From the NCBI RefSeq assembly GCF_050971785.1, contig NZ_JBPCCU010000002.1, positions 1-64,000 of the forward strand: a stretch of DNA of 64,000 bases. Reading direction: 5' to 3'. Below the pieces are notes generated by a model. It did no database searches. It was not told where the DNA came from and saw only the letters and a list, made by a program, of their open reading frames with translations. Source of the stretch: Actinomadura_E scrupuli. GTDB lineage: Bacteria > Actinomycetota > Actinomycetes > Streptosporangiales > Streptosporangiaceae. The position numbers and the translations under genes were made by a program. Shown piece after piece: positions 42,374 through 50,452 of the stretch. The first letter of the stretch is position 1. The number at the start of each line of letters is the position of its first letter.

Positions 42374-43126
42374 CTAGCCCGCCGCCGCCAGGACGATGAG
42401 CAGGACCACCAGCAGGAAGGGGATCACCAGGCCGATCAGCGCCGAGGGCCTGCTCAGCAGGGGCACCCCGGGGTCCATCGGATGGCGGTGGTCGCCCGAG
42501 GGCGGCGGCTGTGGTGCGGGAAGGCCGGCCACCCGGCCGCGCCGGGCCAGGTTGATCAGCACGGTGACCGGGGTGATCACGAAGGACAGGTAGCCGTACC
42601 AGCCCTGGATCAGGGTCTTCGCCGTCATGTCCCGGAAGGTGGACAGGCCGCAGTCGCGGCAGAACGGCCCCTTGAGATGCAGGAACTGCATGAGCACGAT
42701 CATGCCTCGGTGGCCGCGGAAGGTGACGTCGGCGGCCGGCACGCAGCCGCAGAACCGGCACTGCGGCCCGCCGGCCCCCGGATGGGCACCCGGGTGGGGC
42801 TGCGGCGCGTACTGCCGGTCCTGGTGCTGCTGCGGAGGGTAGGGCTGTGCGGGAGCGCCGTACGGCTGCCCCCCGTAGGGCTGCGCCGGAGCCTGCGGGG
42901 CACCGTACTGAGGCGCACCGTACGGGGGCGCGCCTTGCTGCCCGCCGTACTGGGGTGCGCCGTACTGGGGGGCGCCATGCTGAGGGGCGCCGTACTGGGG
43001 TGCACCGTATTGGGGCGCACCGTACTGCTGACCGCCGTGCGGGTAGGACCCGGCGTTCTGCCCGGGGTGGCCGGGCGCGGCCTGAGGGTGGGCCCACGGG
43101 CCACCTGGCGGGGGAGGTTGCGACAT
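42374..43126 (-). CDS. QYGAP-repeat membrane protein with Cys motif
   Basis: 250 residues from ATG 43126 (MSQPPPPGGPWAHPQ). Residues about 35-85 are tandem QYGAP units, continuing as Pro/Gln-rich to about 120. A domain with two Cys pairs follows (CRFCGCVPAADVTFRGHRG and FCRDCGLSTFRD), likely one zinc site. Two or three TM segments end the protein (LIQGWYGYLSFVITPVTVL; SALIGLVIPFLLVVLLIVL). This Pro-rich / CxxC / TM layout recurs in actinobacteria and resembles zinc-ribbon membrane proteins near TM2-type families. Function unknown. Confidence 0.75.
   Translation of the reverse strand: MSQPPPPGGPWAHPQAAPGHPGQNAGSYPHGGQQYGAPQYGAPQYGAPQHGAPQYGAPQYGGQQGAPPYGAPQYGAPQAPAQPYGGQPYGAPAQPYPPQQHQDRQYAPQPHPGAHPGAGGPQCRFCGCVPAADVTFRGHRGMIVLMQFLHLKGPFCRDCGLSTFRDMTAKTLIQGWYGYLSFVITPVTVLINLARRGRVAGLPAPQPPPSGDHRHPMDPGVPLLSRPSALIGLVIPFLLVVLLIVLAAAG
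42900..43030 (-). repeat. 15-bp repeats encoding QYGAP
   Basis: A run of near-identical 15-bp units encodes QYGAP, with short interruptions (QHGAP, QYGGQQGAPP). Likely length-variable. Confidence 0.75.
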
Positions 43127-43221
43127 GATGACCTTCATAAGGGAGGATTGAGTCGCTCATCCTATGGAGGACTCTTGGCACTGAACACCCGAATCGCACC
43201 TTTCACCGCGGACATGGGCGA

Positions 43222-43707
43222 ATGACACGGGTCGTTCACTGGCCGGACCGGCTGACGGCCGCTCCCCAGGCCCTCTTCGCCTACGGCACGCTGCAGTTCC
43301 CGGAGGTCCTGCACGCCCTGATCGGCCGGATGCCCGAGCACCGGCCGGCCGCGGTCGACGGCTGGCGGGTCGCGGGCCTGCCCGGCCGCGACTACCCCGG
43401 GCTGGTACCCGGCCCGGCCAGGGCCGCCGGGCTGCTCCTCAGGGGTCTGAGCGACGCGGAATGGCGCGTCCTGGACGCCTTCGAGGACGAGTGGTACGAC
43501 CTGCGGGAGCTCATCCTCACCGACGGCGGCACGGCCTGGTGCTACACCTGCCCGTCCGGCTACCGGGTCTCCGAGCTGGACTGGACGGCGGAGGTCTTCT
43601 CCCGGGCGAGTCTCGGCGGCTTCGTGGAGAGCAGCGCGGCCTGGCGGAGCACCCTGGACCAGGGAATGACGGGCCAGGGGATGACGGGCCAGGAGAGTAC
43701 GGGTTAG
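43222..43707 (+). CDS. Gamma-glutamylcyclotransferase (AIG2-like) family protein
   Basis: 161 residues. The AIG2/GGCT signature FAYGTLQFPEVLHALIG lies near residue 19, with the catalytic acidic residue in FEDEWYDLRELILTD at about 95. The C-terminal 20 residues are low-complexity GMTGQ repeats. Cyclises gamma-glutamyl-amine compounds in known members; substrate here unknown. Overlaps the stop of the convergent CocE/NonD hydrolase gene by 4 bp. Confidence 0.85.
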   Translation: MTRVVHWPDRLTAAPQALFAYGTLQFPEVLHALIGRMPEHRPAAVDGWRVAGLPGRDYPGLVPGPARAAGLLLRGLSDAEWRVLDAFEDEWYDLRELILTDGGTAWCYTCPSGYRVSELDWTAEVFSRASLGGFVESSAAWRSTLDQGMTGQGMTGQESTG

Positions 43708-45350
43708 GGGACGACGGGGAGCAGGATCGCCGAGGGGCGGTCGGGGTCGTGGAAGATCTCCTGGTCGGCCAGGAGCATGGTGGTGGCGGTGCCGAGCGGC
43801 TCGCCGGTCCCGGGGTTCCTGGCCACCTTCGGATAGGCCCCGCTGGTGACGTGCACGCGGATCCGGTGACCTCGCCGGAAGCGGTGCCCGGTCGGCCACA
43901 TGTCGACCTGCGCCCGGCGGACCCCGTCGCCGTCGGCCGGAGCGACCCCCGGCGACAGGCGGAGACCGCCCTCGCAGACGTTCAGCGACGTGCCGTCCGG
44001 CGCCACGTCGCACAACCGGACCACGAAGTCGGTGTGCTCCCGGTTGGACCGTACGTACAGGTCCGCGCCGACCGGCCCGATCGCGTCCAGATCCGCGCGG
44101 AGCACCTGGCTGGTGAAGACCAGCACGTCGTCGCGCGCCTCCAGCGGCCGGTTGTCCACCGGCTTGGAGCTGCCGAGCAGGGTGGGGCCGCCGAGGGCCG
44201 GCGTGGGATCGGTGGGGTCGTACCGGTAGGTCCCCGGGTCGGAGGACAGCGGGCCGTGCTCGGCCAGCCCGCCGCCGGGCTGCAGATGCCAGCGCTGGGT
44301 CCGCGTCCCCGGTACGGGCCAGTCGCGGAACTCGCGCCACTCCCCCGCGCCGGTGACGTACAGGCGGACGGGATTGGCGCGCAGGCCGCGGAAGTCGTCC
44401 ATCAGGTGAGCGCGGAACCAGGCCAGCGACTCCCTGGTGGTGACCATGAAGTGCCGTGGATCGGTGTGCCACCACGGCCCGATGGTCAGGTACGGCCGCT
44501 TACCGGCCGCCCGGAGGGCCAGGTAGTCCTTCAGCTCCCAGGGCAGGAACACGTCATACCAGCCGCCGAGCAGGCTGACCGGGGCGCCGACGTCACGCAC
44601 CATGGCGCTGAAGTCGCGTTTCTTCCAGTAGCTGCCGTCGTTCTCGAGCGCGGAGCCGTGGTTGGCGAGCAGGTCCTGGAAGAAGGGCATGGCCGCCCCG
44701 TTGGCCAGCACGTCCAGCTCCCCCAGCGGCTTGCCGGACAGCGCCGCCCGTACGGCCCGGCGCTTGGACAGCAGCCCGCCCTGCATGAGCCCCAGCGGCC
44801 GCTCCTGCCGGCTGGTCAGGTCGGCCCAGCTCAGCGTCGCCTCCAGGGCGAAGGCACCGCCCACGTAGGCGGCGTCGCGGAACGTCGAGGCGGTGATCTG
44901 AGCGGCCATCGCCTTCAGCTCGGGCCCGGCCTCCGCCGCGACCGCCCAGGCGGTGTAGCCGAGATAGCTCGGGCCGTAGGTGCCGAAGGAGCCGCCGAAC
45001 CACGGCTGCTGCTTGAGCCAGCGGATCGTGTCCAGGCCGTCCTCGCGCTCGTCGCCCAGCGGGTTGAACTCACCGCCGGACCCGAAGGTGCCCCGGACGC
45101 TCTGCACCACGACCTGGAAGCCCAGGTAGGCGAAGGCCAGCCCGTTCATCATCGCGGGGATGCCGCGGCGGCCGTACGGCGTACGGACCAGGATCGTCGG
45201 CTGCGGGCCCGGCCCGAGCGGCGTGTACCGGTCGGCCAGAAGCGTGGTCCCGTCGGCCATCGGTACGGGCAGATCGCGCTGCGCGGTGATCCGGTAACGG
45301 CCGTACGGTAGGCGCTTCGCCTGAGTTGCCAGCCGATTCGTCAGGCTCAT
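43704..45350 (-). CDS. CocE/NonD-family alpha/beta hydrolase (X-Pro peptidase type)
   Basis: 548 residues from ATG 45350. The hydrolase core has the nucleophile in TYGPSYLGYTAWAVA (G-x-S-Y-x-G), a catalytic Asp region near LLGGWYDVFLP, and a His in IGPWWHTDPRHF. A C-terminal jelly-roll domain (about 330-548) ends in HRIRVHVTSGAYPKVARN, as in CocE and X-Pro dipeptidyl-peptidases. Acts on esters, amides or peptides; no signal peptide, so cytoplasmic. A divergent PucR regulator gene lies upstream. Confidence 0.9.
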   Translation of the reverse strand: MSLTNRLATQAKRLPYGRYRITAQRDLPVPMADGTTLLADRYTPLGPGPQPTILVRTPYGRRGIPAMMNGLAFAYLGFQVVVQSVRGTFGSGGEFNPLGDEREDGLDTIRWLKQQPWFGGSFGTYGPSYLGYTAWAVAAEAGPELKAMAAQITASTFRDAAYVGGAFALEATLSWADLTSRQERPLGLMQGGLLSKRRAVRAALSGKPLGELDVLANGAAMPFFQDLLANHGSALENDGSYWKKRDFSAMVRDVGAPVSLLGGWYDVFLPWELKDYLALRAAGKRPYLTIGPWWHTDPRHFMVTTRESLAWFRAHLMDDFRGLRANPVRLYVTGAGEWREFRDWPVPGTRTQRWHLQPGGGLAEHGPLSSDPGTYRYDPTDPTPALGGPTLLGSSKPVDNRPLEARDDVLVFTSQVLRADLDAIGPVGADLYVRSNREHTDFVVRLCDVAPDGTSLNVCEGGLRLSPGVAPADGDGVRRAQVDMWPTGHRFRRGHRIRVHVTSGAYPKVARNPGTGEPLGTATTMLLADQEIFHDPDRPSAILLPVVP

Positions 45351-45474
45351 ACGTCCTCCCCCAAGCACCTCTCGCAGCGCTACTTACTGGTAACGGTAAT
45401 GGATTGTTCCAAATTCCCCCTGGTAGGAGGCTTGCGAGGCCGTCTGGGCGACATGTCCGAGGGGCGCACGTGAC

Positions 45475-46629
45475 CTACCGGCCCGGCCGGCGGCCCAGCC
45501 AGGTGTGCAGCGACCACCGCCAGCGGGTGGCGTGACCGAGGGCGTCCTCCTCCGGCCCCGGCGCGTCGAAGCCGGTGAGTTCGCCGAACCTGCGCAGCCG
45601 GTGCTTGACCGTGTTGGGGTGGACGTGCAGCGCGGCTGCGGTCAGATCGGCCCGGCCGCCCTTGGACAGATAGACCAGCGCGGTCTCGGCCAGCAGCCGG
45701 TGGAACTCCTCGGCCGGGTCGAGCCGGGCCAGGAAGACATCGGCGAGCATCTCGCCCAGCCCCGGATAGGCGTCGGACGCGATCTCCAGCGCCAGTTCGG
45801 TGAGCGGCCGCAGTCCCTGGAGGCCACGCCGGCGGGCGGCGACGAGCCCCGCGCGGCACAGCCGGTAGCAGCCGGCGAGCTGGTCGGGTGCCGCCGCCGG
45901 TGCCGCGATCACCAGGATGCCCGCCACCGCCGCGGGGTCGGGCAGCCGGCCGGTCACGGCGCACAGGTAACCGTCCACCATCCCGGCCAGGCCGTCGGTG
46001 GCGGTCAGCACCGCCTCGATCCGCTGGGCCCGGCGCGGATCGCTGAGGTCGGCGATCAGGCAGTGGTAGCGCCGGCCGCCGTCCAGCCCGGCCTCGGCGA
46101 TGTGGGACGCGGGCCCGTCGTTGAGCAGCTCGCGCAGGGCCTCGATCCGTACCGAGTGGGTGGTGCGGGCCAGGCTGAGCTCCGTCTCCCGGTAGGCGTA
46201 GATCAGCCGGTTCTGCATCTCGTTGGCGTAGGAGTCCAGCTCGTAGAGGGCGTCGACCAGGTCGTCGGTGGACAGCTCCGCGCCCTTGGCCCGTTCGACG
46301 AGCTGGAGCATCACATACCGCCGCCCGGCCTGGAACCCCTCCAGCAGCGCGGCGAGCGGGATGCCCTGCAGGGCCCGGTCGACGGCCAGCCGGTCGGCGA
46401 CCTCGACATCGGCGCCGAGTCCCGCACCGGAGCCGGAGGAGTCGATGAACGCCGAGGAGATCACCCCCAGCAGTGCCGCGATGTGCCGCTGTACCTCGTG
46501 CAGCGGCAGCGCCGCGACGGGCGGGGACTTGGCCCGGGCCGCCGCGACGACCCCTTCGAGCGTCCTCGGGTCGGCCCGCATCTGCTCGACGACGCGGCGC
46601 AGCACCGTACGGCCCGTCGGATCGGCCAT
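45475..46629 (-). CDS. PucR-family transcription regulator
   Basis: 384 residues. A helical N-terminal region (about 10-160, with LEGFQAGRRYVMLQLVERA) is followed by a GGDEF-like middle (about 165-290). The PucR C-terminal helix-turn-helix is at about 320-375 (LTAAALHVHPNTVKHRLRR). The first region is the sensor in RsbRD/PucR-like proteins. Its target could be the hydrolase gene to the left, the secreted beta-propeller gene to the right, or its own promoter; no operator was identified. Confidence 0.88.
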   Translation of the reverse strand: MADPTGRTVLRRVVEQMRADPRTLEGVVAAARAKSPPVAALPLHEVQRHIAALLGVISSAFIDSSGSGAGLGADVEVADRLAVDRALQGIPLAALLEGFQAGRRYVMLQLVERAKGAELSTDDLVDALYELDSYANEMQNRLIYAYRETELSLARTTHSVRIEALRELLNDGPASHIAEAGLDGGRRYHCLIADLSDPRRAQRIEAVLTATDGLAGMVDGYLCAVTGRLPDPAAVAGILVIAAPAAAPDQLAGCYRLCRAGLVAARRRGLQGLRPLTELALEIASDAYPGLGEMLADVFLARLDPAEEFHRLLAETALVYLSKGGRADLTAAALHVHPNTVKHRLRRFGELTGFDAPGPEEDALGHATRWRWSLHTWLGRRPGR

Positions 46630-46657
46630 GGCGCGCCCTCCTCGTCACGAACACACG

Positions 46658-46698
46658 CGTGATCTTGCAGTCCGTCCGGCGCGGACTGCAAGATCACG
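46658..46698. terminator. 17-bp perfect palindrome sharing the CGTGATC core
   Basis: CGTGATCTTGCAGTCCG (46658-46674) and CGGACTGCAAGATCACG (46682-46698) pair perfectly around a 7-nt loop. It lies between the stop of the secreted propeller gene (46768) and the PucR start (46629), so it may end the former. The core matches the palindrome at 34080-34132 in 13 of 15 positions. Confidence 0.7.
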
Positions 46699-46767
46699 GC
46701 TGTGGGAACCCGCCGTCACGGGCCCGCCTCACGAGCCTCCCGTCACGGGCGGGTCATCACGGGCGGG

Positions 46768-47973
46768 TCATCCGGCGGCCGGCGAGAGCGAGTCCAGCAC
46801 GTCCTGGGGCACCTTGCCCAGCCGCTCGCGCTGCGGGAACGTGCCGACGGGGATGCGCGCGACCTCCCTGGCGGTGCGGTAGTCGATCACCGAGATGGCG
46901 TTCCTGCCGCTCAGCGAGACGAAGCAGTGCTGACCGTCCACGCTGGTCGTCGACCAGTAGGGGATGCTGCCGGTGTCGTAGGTGACGGTCCCGGTGGTGT
47001 TGAGCAGGGGGCGGGCGATGATCGCGGTGTAGTCGTCGATGGTGCCGACGTCGCACAGCCTGCTCTCGTCGCCGTTGATGGCCATGCCGTGGTGGGCGGA
47101 GTTGTTGGGGTAGTCGTCCGGCTTCAGCGCCCGGCCCGCCGCGCTGAACGGCATCTGCACGGTGCGGGTGATCTTCCCGGTGACCAGGCTGAACTCCGCG
47201 AAGCCGTTGAGGTACGACAGCTGGAGGTAGGCCAGCCGGTTGTCGCGGGTGAACGCGGCCGGGCGTACGCCGTGGTCGAAGGTGTAGGTCTTGGTGACCT
47301 TGAACGTCTTGGGGTCCACGACGGTGATCTGCCGGGCGCCCTTGAGACCTTCCAGTGCCTGGGGCAGCGCGGTGACGCCGATGCTGGAGTTGTAGAGGTA
47401 CTTCCCGTCCGGGGAGTAGTCGTTGGCGTGCGGGTACGTGCCGGTGGCGAACTCGGCGGCGAGCTTGCCGGTCGCGGTGTCGATGACCTGGGCCTTGCCC
47501 GCGGTGGTCGCGGACACGGTGAAGCGGGTGCCGTCGGGCGACAGGACCGCGTGGTCCGACTTGAAACCGGCGCCCTTGAAGCGCCACAGCATCTGCTTGG
47601 TCTTGATGTCGAAGGCCACCGAGTCGTTGAGGTTGCCGCGGGAGACGTAGAGCTTGGTGCCGTCGGGCGAGACGTACACGTCGTCGGCGAAGCGGTCGCC
47701 GCCCTCCTCGCTCTTGACGACCTCGTACGCCGCCTTCTCCACCGGGTTCATGCCGTCGAGCCGTTCCTGAAGATCGGGAACGATGTTGATCGAGCCGAGG
47801 TTCTGGAACGTGCGGCCGTCCAGGAAGCTGACGGTGCCCGAGGCGCTGTTGCCGACCAACAGCACGTCGCGCTGTGCGGCCGCCTGGGCGGGAGCGTTCA
47901 CCACCGCTCCCAGCGACACCGCCATGCCCGCAGCGATCAGCAGTGCCCGCGTTCTCTTGCGCGGAATCGGCAT
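46768..47973 (-). CDS. Secreted YncE-like beta-propeller protein
   Basis: 401 residues from ATG 47973, with GGAAAGGAG before it. Signal peptide MPIPRKRTRALLIAAGMAV to about AQAAA (residue 33). The mature protein is a propeller of repeated strands: DRFADDVYVSPDGTKLYVS, FKSDHAVLSPDGTRFTVSA, HANDYSPDGKYLYNSS and so on, the pattern of YncE/YVTN-type surface propellers. Role unknown; relatives bind other proteins or small ligands outside the cell. Confidence 0.88.
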   Translation of the reverse strand: MPIPRKRTRALLIAAGMAVSLGAVVNAPAQAAAQRDVLLVGNSASGTVSFLDGRTFQNLGSINIVPDLQERLDGMNPVEKAAYEVVKSEEGGDRFADDVYVSPDGTKLYVSRGNLNDSVAFDIKTKQMLWRFKGAGFKSDHAVLSPDGTRFTVSATTAGKAQVIDTATGKLAAEFATGTYPHANDYSPDGKYLYNSSIGVTALPQALEGLKGARQITVVDPKTFKVTKTYTFDHGVRPAAFTRDNRLAYLQLSYLNGFAEFSLVTGKITRTVQMPFSAAGRALKPDDYPNNSAHHGMAINGDESRLCDVGTIDDYTAIIARPLLNTTGTVTYDTGSIPYWSTTSVDGQHCFVSLSGRNAISVIDYRTAREVARIPVGTFPQRERLGKVPQDVLDSLSPAAG

Positions 47974-48116
47974 CCCTACTCCTTTCCATGCCCCCCGATC
48001 AGCCAGAAACGGACGTGTTAAGTCTGGGTAACCGACCTCGCACAGCCAAGGCGTCCGCCGCCAACGTCCGGCGGGCCGGCTGTCGCTCACGCACAACGAC
48101 CGCGGAGGGATGGAGC

Positions 48117-48362
48117 TCAGCGGGCCGCCGGGCCGTCCGCTCCGGGCAGCGGATCGTGTTCCTTGCCCGTCTGCCCGCACATGCGGCACGGCTCGTCGAC
48201 CCGGATCCAGCCGATCACCCCGCTGGGCTCGCGGTTCGGCCGTTCCGGGCGCCACCGGCCGGAGCCCGCGCAGAAGCGGCACGGCCAGTCGTCGCGATCA
48301 CACCAGTCGCAGGGCACGTTGCCGCACCGGGGCCGCACCGCCGGCGGGTCCGCCACGCTCAT
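48117..48362 (-). CDS. DnaJ-like zinc-finger small protein
   Basis: 81 residues from ATG 48362, overlapping the gene before it by ATGA. Two CxxC-type pairs look like half of a DnaJ central zinc domain: CDWCDRDDWPCRFCAGSGR and CRMCGQTGKEHDP. Acidic and basic patches are mixed. It pairs with the 55-residue CxxCxGxG protein just upstream and sits upstream of the divergent pyrD gene. Possibly two halves of one zinc-binding unit. Confidence 0.7.
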   Translation of the reverse strand: MSVADPPAVRPRCGNVPCDWCDRDDWPCRFCAGSGRWRPERPNREPSGVIGWIRVDEPCRMCGQTGKEHDPLPGADGPAAR

Positions 48363-48526
48363 CGGCAGATCCCGCTTCCGTGGCACACGTGACAGCTCTC
48401 CACGCTGGTCTGCCAGGTGACGGAGCCGTCGTCCTGCTGGTGCGGCCGTTCGTAGCTGACGCTGCCGGACCCCCCGCAGTGCCCGCAGGCGGGGGGCGCC
48501 TTGTCCGTCTCACCGCTACCGGTCAT
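48359..48526 (-). CDS. Short CxxCxGxG zinc-finger protein
   Basis: 55 residues from ATG 48526: starts MTGSGETDKAPPACGHCGGS, continues through SYERPHQQDDGSVTWQ and ends in CHVCHGSGICR. The two CxxC pairs around CGHCGGSG and CHVCHGSG are exactly the DnaJ zinc-finger half-site. Its stop overlaps the start of the second zinc-finger gene. Divergent from pyrD (79 bp between starts). Confidence 0.7.
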   Translation of the reverse strand: MTGSGETDKAPPACGHCGGSGSVSYERPHQQDDGSVTWQTSVESCHVCHGSGICR

Positions 48527-48605
48527 CCCGTCAGCATCGCGCACAACCACGATCAGGGGAACCGGTTCGCCGAGCCGGTACGCGGGCCTGAGACAATCGA
48601 TCACG

Positions 48606-49679
48606 ATGTATCGACTCCTGTATTCGCTGGTCCTCCGGCACGTGCCCGCCGAGGCCGCCCACCGCGCCGGCATGGCGGGGCTGCGGCTGATCTCCGTGGT
48701 CCCCGGTCTCATCGCGCTGCTCCGCCGGTGGCTCGGCCCGCACGACCCGGCGCTGTGCGTCAGGGCGCTCGGGTTGGAGTTCCCCGGTCCGCTGGGGCTC
48801 GCGGCCGGCTTCGACAAGGACGCCGAGGCCTTCGACGCCCTCGCCGGCTTCGGTTTCGGCTTCGTCGAGATCGGCACGGTCACCGCGCGGGCCCAGCCGG
48901 GCAATCCGCGGCCGCGGCTGTTCCGCCTGATCCCGGACCGGGCGCTGGTCAACCGGATGGGCTTCAACAACCACGGCGCGGCGGCCGCGGCCCTGCGGCT
49001 GCGCCGCCGCAGGCCCGGCACCGTGCTCGGGGTCAACATCGGCAAGACCAAGTCGGTGCCCGAGGACGAGGCCGTCGGCGACTACGTGGAGAGCACCGAG
49101 CGGCTCGCCCGGTACGCCGACTACCTGGTCGTCAACGTCAGCTCGCCGAACACGCCCGGCCTGCGGGACCTGCAGTCCGTGGAACGGCTGCGGCCACTGC
49201 TCGGCGCGGTCCGGGAGGCGGCCGACCGGGTCGCCGGGCGGCACGTGCCGCTGCTGGTGAAGATCGCCCCTGATCTCGCCGACGGCGACATCGACGCGGT
49301 GGCCGAGCTCGCGCTCGAGCTGGGGCTCGACGGCATCATCGCGACCAACACCACCATCGGCCGGGAGGGACTGGCCAGCGACCCGGCACTGGTGTCCCAG
49401 GCGGGCGGGTTGTCCGGGGCCCCGCTGAAGGAGCGGTCCCTGGAGGTGCTGCGGCGGCTGCGGAAGCGCACCGAGGGACGGCTGGTGCTCATCTCGGTCG
49501 GCGGCGTCGAGAACGGCTTCGACGTCTGGGAGCGGATCCGGGCGGGCGCCACCCTGGTCCAGGGCTACACGGGCATGATCTACGGTGGCCCGCTCTGGGC
49601 CCACCGGGTGCACCGTGACGTGAGCCGCCGGCTGAGCAGCAGCTCCTTCCGTACGCTCCAGGACGCGATCGGACGATGA
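48606..49679 (+). CDS. pyrD: Dihydroorotate dehydrogenase (class 2, quinone-linked)
   Basis: 357 residues from ATG 48606. FMN and substrate motifs: FPGPLGLAAGFDKDAEAFD, FGFVEIGTVTARAQPGNPR, NRMGFNNHGA, VNVSSPNTPGLRDLQS and SVGGVENGFDVWERIRAGA. The N-terminal helix MYRLLYSLVLRHVP is the membrane-binding element of class 2 enzymes. Fourth step of pyrimidine synthesis. It stands apart from the other pyr genes. Confidence 0.97.
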   Translation: MYRLLYSLVLRHVPAEAAHRAGMAGLRLISVVPGLIALLRRWLGPHDPALCVRALGLEFPGPLGLAAGFDKDAEAFDALAGFGFGFVEIGTVTARAQPGNPRPRLFRLIPDRALVNRMGFNNHGAAAAALRLRRRRPGTVLGVNIGKTKSVPEDEAVGDYVESTERLARYADYLVVNVSSPNTPGLRDLQSVERLRPLLGAVREAADRVAGRHVPLLVKIAPDLADGDIDAVAELALELGLDGIIATNTTIGREGLASDPALVSQAGGLSGAPLKERSLEVLRRLRKRTEGRLVLISVGGVENGFDVWERIRAGATLVQGYTGMIYGGPLWAHRVHRDVSRRLSSSSFRTLQDAIGR

Positions 49680-49683
49680 CCGG

Positions 49684-50301
49684 TCACCAGGCCGGTCTGC
49701 CGTGGACCTGGCCGGGAACCCGCAGCCGGCCGGGCTCCACCGGCGCGCGGCAGGGCTCCAGCCGGAAGACCCGGAGCCGGCGGCCGGACCGCAGCGTGTA
49801 GCGGTCGTAGACCGGCCAGACGCGGAGCAGCCGCGGCCACGCCTCGGCCCGCTCGGCCCCCTCCAGCAGTCGGGCCACCACCGGGATCTGGTAACCGCGG
49901 TAGCTGACCGTGGCCTGCGGCCGGCGCAGCAGGCTGATCGACCAGTGCGGATGCGACTCCCGTCCCCAGTTGCTGCCGACCACCAGGAAGCTGCCGTCGG
50001 GCTCGGGCAGGCAGGTCATCGGAGCCCGCCGTTCCCGGCCGGTACGGTGCCCGACGGTGACGAGCAGCAGGGTCGGCACCAGCGACCGGCTCATGAGCAG
50101 CCGGCCACCGGAGAGCCGGTGCACGGCCCGGTCCAGCCGGGGGACGAACGCCGGGCCGACCAGCGCGAAGAGCCGGGTGCACGCCATCCGCTGGAAGACC
50201 GGACGGGCCACCGCGACGAAGGGGAGCGCCAGCCAGCGAAAGGGCGCGGTCCACCGGCGGCGCACATTCCAGGGCGCGACGACGATCCCGTGACGTCCCA
50301 T
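49684..50301 (-). CDS. F420/deazaflavin-dependent nitroreductase (DDN family)
   Basis: 205 residues. DDN signature stretches: LLLVTVGHRTGRERRAPMTCL, GSFLVVGSNWGRESHPHWSI, and a C-terminal VYDRYTLRSGRRLRVF. Uses F420 (or FMN) to reduce nitro or quinone substrates, as in mycobacteria and streptomycetes. It begins at ATG 50301 within 5 bp of pyrD's stop region on the opposite strand. Substrate unknown. Confidence 0.85.
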   Translation of the reverse strand: MGRHGIVVAPWNVRRRWTAPFRWLALPFVAVARPVFQRMACTRLFALVGPAFVPRLDRAVHRLSGGRLLMSRSLVPTLLLVTVGHRTGRERRAPMTCLPEPDGSFLVVGSNWGRESHPHWSISLLRRPQATVSYRGYQIPVVARLLEGAERAEAWPRLLRVWPVYDRYTLRSGRRLRVFRLEPCRAPVEPGRLRVPGQVHGRPAW

Positions 50302-50452
50302 GAACGCACCATCCGGGTTTCAGACAGAGATCGGGACGTGAAGGTATGCCGGTTAAATCCCTTTATGCCATATAAACGACCGGATGCGGCCATAAAGGAC
50401 CGTACCAACCTGGTTATCGGTGCCTTGCCGGCACGTGCTACCTGGCCCCGCG

